Below are positions 1 through 5,428 of a DNA stretch of 13,115 bases, piece after piece. The notes beneath the pieces are model-generated. The model was not told the DNA's origin. It ran no database searches and saw only the letters and a list, made by a program, of their open reading frames with translations. The stretch is taken from NCBI GenBank assembly GCA_048527645.1, contig DBGFNI010000067.1, forward strand, positions 1 through 13,115, given 5' to 3'. Both the position numbers and the translations under genes were made by a program. This stretch comes from HGM12669 sp048527645 (GTDB lineage Bacteria; Bacillota; Clostridia; Oscillospirales; CAG-272). Positions within the stretch are counted from its first letter, which is position 1. The number at the start of each line of letters is the position of its first letter.

Positions 1-231
1 TTTGTGAGGGGGGCGTATCATCGCCGCGGGATCGGCACAAAACTGTTTCGATATGTACTGAAAACATACCCGAATCAGGCCATAACGCTGAATGCATCGC
101 CTTACGGCTTGCCGTTTTATACAGCGCTTGGCTTTGTCCCCACAGATGAAGAACAAACCGTAAACGGCATATGCTTTACACCGATGATTTATCCGGGAGA
201 AAAAAGAAAAACAAATGAACGTTACATATGA
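1..231 (+). CDS. GNAT family N-acetyltransferase, C-terminal part (5' end outside window)
   Basis: The frame is open from the first base, so the gene starts upstream and only its last 76 codons are visible. HRRGIG near the start matches the acetyl-CoA-binding motif A (R/Q-x-x-G-x-G/A) of GNAT acetyltransferases. The later PFYTALGFVPT is the usual GNAT C-terminal block, where a residue pair such as FY precedes a GF turn. The family moves an acetyl group from acetyl-CoA to an amine; the substrate cannot be told from this piece. The stop overlaps the start of the next gene by 17 bases, which suggests co-transcription. A GTG at position 4 could act as a start, but that would give a protein lacking the N-terminal half of the fold, so I treat it as a fragment made by the window edge. 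Confidence 0.8.
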   Translation, partial: FVRGAYHRRGIGTKLFRYVLKTYPNQAITLNASPYGLPFYTALGFVPTDEEQTVNGICFTPMIYPGEKRKTNERYI

Positions 232-451
232 ACACAAACCCGCCATGACTTTGATCGGCTTTTCCACCGCCATCCGTCCGGAGGAGGGCTATATCAAGTG
301 CCCTGCGTTTTGGGATAAGGCATACAACCGGAAATACGCAAGACTTTGGCGGACCATGCAGCCCGAAACGCCGATTGCAAAAGCAGAAGATGAGAACGAA
401 TGCGATGCGGCTGAAATCATTTCGACCATGACACGGACGGGAATCCTCTGA
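215..451 (+). CDS. GyrI-like / effector-binding domain protein, apparently truncated
   Basis: This 78-codon frame starts at an ATG inside the end of the preceding GNAT gene, with a purine-rich GGGAGA about 14 bases upstream. The N-terminus (EHKPAMTLIGFST, then RPEEGY, CPAFWDKAY and YARLWRTMQPETP) resembles GyrI-like/AraC effector-binding domain proteins. Those are small-molecule-binding proteins, stand-alone or fused to MerR/AraC regulators. Family members are normally about 150-170 residues. Here recognisable similarity stops near residue 55, and an unrelated tail of about 20 residues runs to a TGA. I could not find the missing half in another frame downstream, so a deletion is more likely than a single frameshift. 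It is probably a non-functional remnant. The family call is from memory of the motif pattern only. Confidence 0.55.
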   Translation: MNVTYEHKPAMTLIGFSTAIRPEEGYIKCPAFWDKAYNRKYARLWRTMQPETPIAKAEDENECDAAEIISTMTRTGIL

Positions 452-510
452 GGGTATTGCGTTCGTCACTGTATCAATAATGAACCAAGAGAAAGGAGAA
501 AAAGATTGAA

Positions 511-1047
511 ATGGCAAATGCAATTACCTGTCTTCGGATCCTGTTATCCTTGGTTCTCCTGCGGTTAAAGTTTCTCTCGTTTCCGTTTTACACGCTGTAC
601 GTCCTTTGTGGTTTGACGGACATTGCCGACGGATACATCGCGCGAAAAACGCATACACAGTCAGCGCGCGGGGCACGGCTCGACAGCATTGCGGACATGG
701 TGTTTGTTGCAATCTGTGCAATACGGTTTGTCCCGACGCTTACACTCAAACCGTGGATTTGGGGATTGATCGCAGTGATCCTGCTTGTAAAACTGACCAA
801 TCTGGTATGCGGATTTGTGTTGCAAAAAAAGCTTTGCTTTCTGCATACAACAGCAAATCGGCTGACAGGGCTGATGCTTTTTGTGCTTCCGCTGACAGTC
901 CGTTTTGTCGCTGTCAATATTGCTGCAGTTCCGGTCAGCATCGTTGCGCTGTTTGCAGCGGTGCAGGAGGGGCATTTCATCCGAACGGAGAAGAATCTCG
1001 ATGCAGGCCGAACCGCAGCGACTGAGAAGGTGAAGAAAGATGAATGA
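511..1047 (+). CDS. CDP-alcohol phosphatidyltransferase family membrane protein
   Basis: The 178-residue protein carries the complete CDP-alcohol phosphotransferase signature D-x2-D-G-x2-A-R-x8-G-x3-D-x3-D, at D37, D40, G41, A44, R45, G54, D58 and D62. These acidic residues bind the metal ions and CDP-diacylglycerol. Hydrophobic stretches around residues 8-35, 64-80, 82-104 and 113-150 fit the expected multi-helix integral membrane fold. The family swaps CMP on a CDP-alcohol for another alcohol in phospholipid synthesis (as in PgsA, PssA and cardiolipin synthase types). The acceptor is not clear here, so no symbol is given. The charged C-terminal tail (EKVKKDE) should be cytoplasmic. AAAGGAG lies at 492-498, a rather long 12 bases before the ATG. 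The stop overlaps the following GNAT start by 8 bases, suggesting coupled translation. Confidence 0.88.
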   Translation: MANAITCLRILLSLVLLRLKFLSFPFYTLYVLCGLTDIADGYIARKTHTQSARGARLDSIADMVFVAICAIRFVPTLTLKPWIWGLIAVILLVKLTNLVCGFVLQKKLCFLHTTANRLTGLMLFVLPLTVRFVAVNIAAVPVSIVALFAAVQEGHFIRTEKNLDAGRTAATEKVKKDE

Positions 1048-1486
1048 TAAAGCTTTGACCGTAAGAAAATATCGATCCGGTGATGAATATGGAATTGCGG
1101 ATGTTGTCAGCAAAACGCTCCGTGCGCGCAACAGTAAGGATTATCCCCCCCAATTCATACAGAAAAACGTGGATGAGCATTCTACCGAAATCATTGCAGA
1201 GCGGGCAAACGGCACGCAACATATGTATGTTGTCTGTGACGGTGATGTTATTGTCGGCTGCGGGGCGATTGACGGCTATTGGGGCAGTAAAACCGAGAGT
1301 TATCTGATGACAGTGTTTGTGCTGCCGGAATATCAGAGAAAGGGAATCGGAAGAAAAATTATGCAGACGCTGGAAGCGGATGCGTATTTTTTGTGAGCGT
1401 GGAGAACTGAGGTCGGTTCATCCGTTGCCGCGGTGGATTTTTATCGCAACCTGAGATATGTATCGAAAAATGGCGTTGTGATACCC
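1040..1486 (+). pseudogene. GNAT N-acetyltransferase interrupted by an in-frame TGA
   Basis: The open part (1040-1396, 118 codons) contains a GNAT core: strand IVGCGAI, then TVFVLPEYQRKGIG with motif A at residues 99-104. It ends at TGA 1394-1396 just after QTLEADAYF, where the family continues for another 30-40 residues. Reading the same frame beyond the stop gives AWRTEVGSSVAAVDFYRNL and then RYVSKNGVV, which matches the expected GNAT end (FYxxxGY...KNG). So the stop has replaced one codon, perhaps CGA (Arg) to TGA, rather than ending the natural gene. The open frame runs on to TAA 1556-1558, but similarity fades after about 1486, so the end is probably decayed too. TGA serves as an ordinary stop in neighbouring genes (purC, purM, purN, purB's upstream neighbour), so recoding is unlikely. 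A shortened but active protein cannot be excluded. Confidence 0.7.
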
Positions 1487-1521
1487 TTGGTTGTTTTTCG
1501 TTACAACGATCTTTGCAATTT

Positions 1522-1559
1522 ACCATTCGTTCACGAATGGTTCACAAGGTTGTGGTAAA
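1522..1559. promoter_or_regulatory. Nested inverted repeats upstream of the nucleotidyltransferase, possible operator
   Basis: A perfect dyad with 9-base arms (1522-1530 and 1533-1541, ACCATTCGT / ACGAATGGT) is separated by only 2 bases. A second, wider inverted repeat, TTTACCA (1519-1525) and TGGTAAA (1553-1559), surrounds it. The site lies 60-100 bases before the start of the nucleotidyltransferase gene, inside the decayed end of the GNAT pseudogene. The size and tight spacing fit an operator for a dimeric repressor (TetR, GntR or MarR type). No convincing -35/-10 pair could be assigned around it and there is no T-tract, so it is not a terminator. Operator function is inferred. Confidence 0.35.
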
Positions 1560-1619
1560 CTAATCAAACAGAAAAATCGGCCGATTCCGTCTGCCGATCA
1601 ATTAAAGAGAGGATGTATT

Positions 1620-2534
1620 ATGACACTTGTGATTTTGGCTGCCGGAATGGGCAGCAGATACGGTGGCTTGAAACAAATTGATCCCATCGGTCCCTGCGGG
1701 GAATTCATTATTGATTTTTCGATTTATGACGCGTTGGAAGCAGGCTTTGACAAGGTTGTTTTCATTATTAAAGAAGAGAACTACGATATTTTCCGCAAGA
1801 CCGTCGGCGCACGGATTGAAAACCGTGTGCAGGTTGAATATGTCTTTCAGGATATCCGGGCACTGCCCGCAGGGTATGCGGTTCCGGCGGAGCGCGTAAA
1901 GCCGTGGGGCACGGCGCATGCTTTGCTTTGCGCAAAAGACGCGGTGAACGATCCGTTTTTGGTGATCAATTCCGATGATTTTTACGGCCGCGATTCTTAT
2001 CTGAAAATGGCGCAATTCTTAGCTGACAGCGTATCCGGAAAGAAGGACGGGGGCAAATTGCAGATGGCGATGTGCGGCTTTGTCCTGAAAAACACGCTGT
2101 CTGAAAACGGCCATGTCGCGCGGGGCGTGTGCGAGACAAACGCGCAGGGGCATCTCATCGGCGTTACGGAGCGCACCAAGATTCAGCGCAATCAAGGCGT
2201 TACACAGTATTATGAGGAAGAAACCGGCTGGACGGACGTTGATGAAAACAGCGTGGTTTCCATGAACATGTGGGGCTTTACGCCGGAGATATTTGATATC
2301 ATCGAAAAGGACTTTCCCGCGTTTCTCGATCAGATGAAGAATCCGTTGAAGGACGAGTATTTTCTTCCTTTGGTCGTGCAGAACATGATCGATGCGGGAA
2401 TCGCTGATTTCACGGTTGTTAAAACCATGTCAAAATGGTACGGCGTGACCTATCAGCAGGACAAGGCCACTGTGCAGGAGTTTATTGATCGGAGTATTGC
2501 CGACGGAGTTTACCCGAAAGGACTGTGGAACTGA
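1620..2534 (+). CDS. Sugar-1-phosphate nucleotidyltransferase (NTP_transferase family)
   Basis: The 304-residue protein starts at the ATG preceded by AGAGAGGA (7-base spacer). A longer open frame upstream runs into the inverted repeats and is not used. The N-terminal LAAGMGSRYGGLKQ (residues 6-19) is the nucleotide-binding G-x-G-x-R-x(n)-K signature of NDP-sugar pyrophosphorylases. WGTAHA (96-101) and NSDDFYG (117-123) are the base/sugar-contacting and metal-binding segments. The family joins NTP and sugar-1-phosphate into NDP-sugar plus pyrophosphate in the cytoplasm. Which NTP and sugar are used cannot be read here. The gene following 2 bases later encodes an anomeric sugar kinase, which would supply the sugar-1-phosphate. 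The logic resembles the AmgK/MurU cell-wall sugar salvage pair of Pseudomonas, but that is an analogy, not an assignment. Confidence 0.85.
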   Translation: MTLVILAAGMGSRYGGLKQIDPIGPCGEFIIDFSIYDALEAGFDKVVFIIKEENYDIFRKTVGARIENRVQVEYVFQDIRALPAGYAVPAERVKPWGTAHALLCAKDAVNDPFLVINSDDFYGRDSYLKMAQFLADSVSGKKDGGKLQMAMCGFVLKNTLSENGHVARGVCETNAQGHLIGVTERTKIQRNQGVTQYYEEETGWTDVDENSVVSMNMWGFTPEIFDIIEKDFPAFLDQMKNPLKDEYFLPLVVQNMIDAGIADFTVVKTMSKWYGVTYQQDKATVQEFIDRSIADGVYPKGLWN

Positions 2535-2536
2535 GC

Positions 2537-3658
2537 ATGAATCGTAAAGCAATGTCAGAGCAAGATGTGCGTGACGTCATCGGCAATTTTCAGATAGAAG
2601 GGACATTTATGTCCTTTCGCCCGATCAACGACGGACATATCAACTGCACCTACGCCGTTAGTTTCACGCAGACGGGCGGTGATGTGAAGCGATATGTGCT
2701 GCAGGCGGTCAACACCTCGATTTTCCGTAATCCGGTGGAATTAATCGAGAATATCCGCAGCGTCACGGAATTTCTGCGCAAAAAAATTGCGGCACAGGGG
2801 GGCGATCCCGAACGTGAGACGCTGCAGCTGGTGCCTGCCGCCGATGGCAAATATTATTTTGAGAATGAGGCGGGCTTTTGGCGAGTCTACCGTTATATTG
2901 AGGGCGCAATCGCTTATCAGAGCGCGGAAAAGCCTGTGCTGTTCCGCAATTCCGCCGTGGCGTTCGGTCGGTTCCAAAAGCTTTTGGCAGATTATCCGGC
3001 ACAGACGCTGCACGAGACCATTCCGCAGTTTCATGACACGCCCAAGCGTTACCGCAATTTTCACGCGGCGCTTGCAACAGACAAAGCCGGCAGAAAAAAG
3101 GATGTGGAGAAGGAAATCGCGTTTTATCTGGAGCATGAGAAAATCGCGGATACCATCACCTCCAAAATAGCCGCCGGAGAAATCCCGCTCCGCGTGACCC
3201 ACAACGATACCAAACTCAACAATATCATGATGGACGCGGTCACAGACGAGGCGGTCTGCGTGATTGATCTGGATACGGTCATGCCCGGATCTGCGTTGTA
3301 CGATTTCGGTGACAGCATCCGCTTCGGTGCGTCCTCCGGAAAAGAGGATGAAAAGGATATTGACTCCATTTTTATGCGTGAGGATCTTTTTGAGGCGTAC
3401 ACGGAGGGGTATCTCTCCCAGGCGCGCGATTCGCTGACCGAGCGGGAGATTTCGCTGCTGCCGATGGGCGCGGTGCTGATGACGCTGGAGTGCGGCTTGC
3501 GATTTTTGACCGATTATCTTGACGGCGACACTTATTTTGCTGTGCACTATCCCGGTCAAAACCTTGACCGTACACGCACGCAGGCAAAGCTTGCTTGGGA
3601 TATGGAGCAGAAGTATGCGCGCATGGAGCAGATCGTTGCGCGTTATGCCGCAAAATAA
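2537..3658 (+). CDS. APH-fold sugar kinase, N-acetylhexosamine 1-kinase (NahK)-like
   Basis: The 373-residue protein has the aminoglycoside phosphotransferase/NahK layout. NDGHIN (residues 31-36) lies in the glycine-rich nucleotide loop, followed by RYVLQAVNTSIF (52-63). The catalytic loop THNDTKLNN (221-229) has D224 as probable catalytic base, and the DLDT (244-247) and YDFGD (255-259) segments bind metal. These blocks resemble N-acetylhexosamine 1-kinase, which phosphorylates GlcNAc/GalNAc at the anomeric position; the true substrate is unknown. I chose ATG 2537, two bases after the upstream stop. GTG 2525 also opens the frame but sits only 2 bases from AAAGGA (2517-2522), while that motif is 14 bases from ATG 2537. 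Close spacing with the nucleotidyltransferase implies one transcript making NDP-sugar. An antibiotic-resistance role is unlikely given the NahK-type motifs. Confidence 0.82.
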   Translation: MNRKAMSEQDVRDVIGNFQIEGTFMSFRPINDGHINCTYAVSFTQTGGDVKRYVLQAVNTSIFRNPVELIENIRSVTEFLRKKIAAQGGDPERETLQLVPAADGKYYFENEAGFWRVYRYIEGAIAYQSAEKPVLFRNSAVAFGRFQKLLADYPAQTLHETIPQFHDTPKRYRNFHAALATDKAGRKKDVEKEIAFYLEHEKIADTITSKIAAGEIPLRVTHNDTKLNNIMMDAVTDEAVCVIDLDTVMPGSALYDFGDSIRFGASSGKEDEKDIDSIFMREDLFEAYTEGYLSQARDSLTEREISLLPMGAVLMTLECGLRFLTDYLDGDTYFAVHYPGQNLDRTRTQAKLAWDMEQKYARMEQIVARYAAK

Positions 3659-3664
3659 ATGCAC

Positions 3665-3700
3665 AAAAAAGCCGGTTCCGCACAGCGGAATCGGCTTTTT
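3665..3700 (+). terminator. Intrinsic terminator after the kinase gene
   Basis: An 11-bp stem (3671-3681 with 3685-3695, one G-U pair) with a 3-base ACA loop is followed by five T. A run of six A precedes the stem, so it could also stop transcription from the other strand. It begins 12 bases after the kinase stop and separates that unit from the purine operon promoter. Confidence 0.93.
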
Positions 3701-3770
3701 GCAGGGCAAAGATACTATATACCGCCAGTTTCTTATCGGATTGTTAACATTTTTCTTCCGGTTCGTGCTA

Positions 3771-3799
3771 TTGACTTTTTTTTCGCTTCATGATATAAT
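3771..3799 (+). promoter_or_regulatory. SigA promoter of the purine operon
   Basis: TTGACT (3771-3776) and a perfect TATAAT (3794-3799) are 17 bases apart. A TG one base before the -10 (3791-3792) makes it an extended -10 promoter. Transcription should start near 3806, about ten bases before the first stem of the riboswitch. Such a strong promoter suggests that control acts mainly after initiation, through the leader RNA. Confidence 0.92.
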
Positions 3800-3812
3800 G
3801 CATACGAAAGAT

Positions 3813-3907
3813 AACTTTTTTCGCGACTGACGGATTTTTTGGTGGAGCAACCACCGGGAAGCGAAAAATTGTAGCCGGTTTCCGCCGGTTTGCCGACCGT
3901 CTGGGCA
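3813..3907 (+). promoter_or_regulatory. ZTP riboswitch (pfl motif) aptamer
   Basis: The leader matches the ZTP/pfl consensus: CGCGACUGACGG, the hairpin GGUGG-AGCAA-CCACC followed by GGGAAGCG, a linker, and CCGUCUGGGCA. P1 pairs 3817-3824 with 3861-3868 (8 bp) and P2 pairs 3841-3845 with 3851-3855. A linker hairpin pairs CCGG 3875-3878 with 3885-3888. P3 pairs GCC 3892-3894 with GGC 3904-3906. The diagnostic pseudoknot pairs GACGG 3829-3833 with CCGUC 3897-3901. The class binds ZTP/ZMP (phosphorylated AICAR), which accumulates when 10-formyl-tetrahydrofolate is scarce. Here it precedes a purine operon that encodes the ZMP-consuming enzyme. A guanine/adenine riboswitch was considered, but its core sequences are absent. 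Confidence 0.95.
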
Positions 3908-3942
3908 ATCCTATCTGAAACGGGGTAGGAGTGCCCTTTTTT
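3903..3942 (+). terminator. Riboswitch-controlled intrinsic terminator (expression platform)
   Basis: GGGCA (3903-3907) pairs with UGCCC (3932-3936). After one A/G mismatch, UCCUA (3909-3913) pairs with UAGGA (3926-3930), with two more weak pairs inside, and six U follow (3937-3942). The 5' arm uses the conserved GGGC of the aptamer's P3, so terminator and ligand-bound aptamer exclude each other. ZTP binding should block the terminator and turn the operon on, the mechanism known for this class. Confidence 0.93.
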
Positions 3943-4033
3943 CGTGGAAAAACAGACCGGGAACTGTCTGAAAGCCGGCGGAAACGTCAAAACTCAAACG
4001 GATGAATAAAATCAACGAAAGGGAGATTCCGAT

Positions 4034-4528
4034 ATGAAAAAAGTTGCAATCATCATGGGCAGCGACAGCGATCTGCCTGTTGTACAAAAAGGAATTGACA
4101 CGCTGCGTGCCTACGGCGTCCCGTTTACCGTGCATGTCTATTCGGCGCACCGCACCCCTGCCCAAGCGGCAAAATTTGCTTCGGAGGCTGAAGGCAACGG
4201 CTACGGCGTGATCATCGCAGCAGCCGGAATGGCGGCACATCTGGCGGGCGCATTGGCGGCGCAAACGACGCTGCCGGTGATCGGAATTCCCTGTAAATCA
4301 AAATATCTTGACGGTATTGACGCGCTGCTCTCCACGGTACAAATGCCCTCCGGTATTCCGGTGGCGACTGTGGCGATTGACGGCGCTGTCAATGCCGCTT
4401 TGCTTTCTATTCAGATTTTGGCGCTTTCTGACGCGGAGCTTGCTTGCAAGCTCAAAAACGCACGCGCCGAAGCGTCGGAGAAGGTTTTGCAAAAAGACGC
4501 GGCGATCAACGCCTCGTTTTCCGAATGA
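4034..4528 (+). CDS. purE: 5-(carboxyamino)imidazole ribonucleotide mutase, class I PurE
   Basis: First gene of the purine operon, 164 residues, with AAAGGGAG about 9 bases before the ATG. PurE converts N5-CAIR to CAIR (4-carboxy-AIR) in the cytoplasm, as an octamer in the family. MGSDSDLP (residues 8-15) binds phosphate, SAHRTP (37-42) holds the conserved histidine, and AAGMAAHLAG (63-72) lines the active site. The class I type sequence GMAAHLxG (class II has a different AGRSNG-like loop) implies use of N5-CAIR, normally made by PurK. No purK is present in the window, so it lies elsewhere or bicarbonate-dependent spontaneous N5-CAIR formation is used. The C-terminus after residue 130 is rich in Lys, Glu and Ala and probably helical. 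Confidence 0.97.
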   Translation: MKKVAIIMGSDSDLPVVQKGIDTLRAYGVPFTVHVYSAHRTPAQAAKFASEAEGNGYGVIIAAAGMAAHLAGALAAQTTLPVIGIPCKSKYLDGIDALLSTVQMPSGIPVATVAIDGAVNAALLSIQILALSDAELACKLKNARAEASEKVLQKDAAINASFSE

Positions 4529-4572
4529 TAGAATAACAATACACAGCAATGACGGAGCTTGGAGGAAAAACA

Positions 4573-5283
4573 ATGGAAAAGAAAGAACAGCTGTATGAGG
4601 GTAAGGCAAAAAAAGTATTTGCGACAGATGATGACAGTCTGGTGATCGTATCGTACAAGGATGACGCCACGGCGCTGGACGGCTTGAAAAAGGGTACCAT
4701 CTCCGGCAAGGGTGCGATCAACAACCGCATGTCAAACTTTTTGATGCAGATTCTGGAAAAGAACGGCGTTCCCACCCATTTTGTGCAGGAGCTGAGCGAG
4801 CGGGAAACCGTGGTGAAAAAAGTGGAAATCGTGCCGCTGGAGGTCATCATCCGCAACATTTCCGCCGGCTCCTTTGCAAAGCGCTACGGTGTGGAGGAGG
4901 GCATTGTCTTTGCATCTCCCACCATTGAGTTTTCCTATAAAAACGATGCGCTGCACGACCCGCTGATCAACCGTTACCACGCGCTTGCGCTGGGTCTTGC
5001 CACCGCGGAGGAGATCGACACCATCGAGACGCTGGCGTTCCGCGTGAATACGGTTTTGAAAGCGTATTTTGCAAAGCTGGGTGTAAAGCTGGTTGATTTC
5101 AAGCTGGAGTTTGGCCGTACTGCGGACGGTACGATCGTTCTTGCCGATGAGATTTCACCCGACACCTGCCGTTTTTGGGACAGTGAAACCAACGAAAAGC
5201 TGGACAAAGACCGTTTCCGCCGCGACATGGGCGGGGTCGAAGACGCGTATCAGGAAATGATGCGCCGCGTGCTCGGAGAATGA
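4573..5283 (+). CDS. purC: Phosphoribosylaminoimidazole-succinocarboxamide (SAICAR) synthase
   Basis: A 236-residue protein, the usual length for bacterial PurC. It joins CAIR with aspartate using ATP, giving SAICAR, directly after PurE in the pathway. YEGKAKKVF (residues 8-16) is the N-terminal nucleotide-binding signature, RNISAGSFAKRYG (94-106) is the substrate segment, and DEISPDTCRFWD (192-203) is the family signature. The start is ATG 4573, set by GGAGG at 4561-4565; an in-frame ATG at 4549 has no ribosome binding site. The gap to purE is 44 bases. The stop codon TGA overlaps an ATG (5280) that opens a 48-codon frame filling the space before purM. Confidence 0.97.
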   Translation: MEKKEQLYEGKAKKVFATDDDSLVIVSYKDDATALDGLKKGTISGKGAINNRMSNFLMQILEKNGVPTHFVQELSERETVVKKVEIVPLEVIIRNISAGSFAKRYGVEEGIVFASPTIEFSYKNDALHDPLINRYHALALGLATAEEIDTIETLAFRVNTVLKAYFAKLGVKLVDFKLEFGRTADGTIVLADEISPDTCRFWDSETNEKLDKDRFRRDMGGVEDAYQEMMRRVLGE

Positions 5284-5426
5284 TTTTGCACCTTTGCGGG
5301 AATGGACGGGTGTTTCCGTTTGTGCCGCTTTTGAAGGGCGCACGGGGCAGGGGCGATTCGCTTGCTGAACTGCCGCCGTGCCCGGATAAAACAATTTATG
5401 CCGCTGCGGCGGCAGAATGGAGATAA
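5280..5426 (+). CDS. Possible 48-residue small protein between purC and purM (unrecognised)
   Basis: The frame starts at ATG 5280, overlapping the purC stop as ATGA, and ends with TAA 5424-5426, two bases before the likely GTG start of purM. It thus fills the whole gap. The product starts MILHLCGNGRVFPF, is basic and Pro-rich in the middle, has two cysteines (C6, C34), and ends in a run of five alanines and EWR. I recognise no family. GGAG (5275-5278) is only one base from the ATG, so translation would rely on coupling to purC. The DNA also forms strong hairpins, so the open frame may be a by-product of a GC-rich structured spacer. Confidence that it makes a protein is low. Confidence 0.25.
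   Translation: MILHLCGNGRVFPFVPLLKGARGRGDSLAELPPCPDKTIYAAAAAEWR
5336..5415 (+). other. Competing RNA hairpins in the purC-purM gap
   Basis: Hairpin A pairs 5336-5338, 5341-5345 and 5346-5350 with 5381-5383, 5376-5380 and 5370-5374: 13 mostly G-C pairs with two small bulges and a 19-base loop. Hairpin B pairs CTGCCGCCG (5370-5378) with CGGCGGCAG (5407-5415): nine perfect pairs ending three bases before the purM GGAG. The shared segment 5370-5378 can join only one of them. No T-run follows, so neither is an intrinsic terminator. A role in tuning purM translation or RNA processing is inferred. GC-rich repeats also give chance pairings, such as TGCCG 5399-5403 with CGGCA 5410-5414. Confidence 0.5.
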
Positions 5427-5428
5427 CA

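Noticed and set aside
1394..1396. TGA as a recoded sense codon (Trp or selenocysteine)
   Set aside because: TGA ends several intact neighbours (purC, purM, purN, purO, glyA upstream frame), and GNAT has no use for selenocysteine here. No SECIS-like hairpin was seen right after it.
1491..1619. Upstream extension of the nucleotidyltransferase frame
   Set aside because: It would add 43 residues encoded through the inverted repeats. The ATG at 1620 has a good ribosome binding site, and the family begins right before the LAAGMGSR motif.
2741..3709. 322-codon minus-strand open frame opposite the kinase gene
   Set aside because: Overlaps the terminator and a clear kinase gene; composition typical of an antisense shadow.
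3701..3770. PurR box or other operator before the pur promoter
   Set aside because: No PurBox-like GAAC-containing paired motif or clear dyad was seen in these 70 bases.
3813..3907. Guanine/adenine (purine) riboswitch as the pur leader element
   Set aside because: The three-way junction core sequences of the purine aptamer are missing, while every ZTP consensus block and its pseudoknot are present.
3944..4009. Leader uORF beginning GTG after the riboswitch terminator (about 21 codons)
   Set aside because: No ribosome binding site (a T-run precedes it) and no attenuator-like codon run. A short open frame of this size is expected by chance.
5302..5334. Ten-codon ORF (MDGCFRLCRF) in the purC-purM gap
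   Set aside because: Weak ribosome binding site and chance-size. The 48-codon frame in another phase and the hairpins explain the region better.
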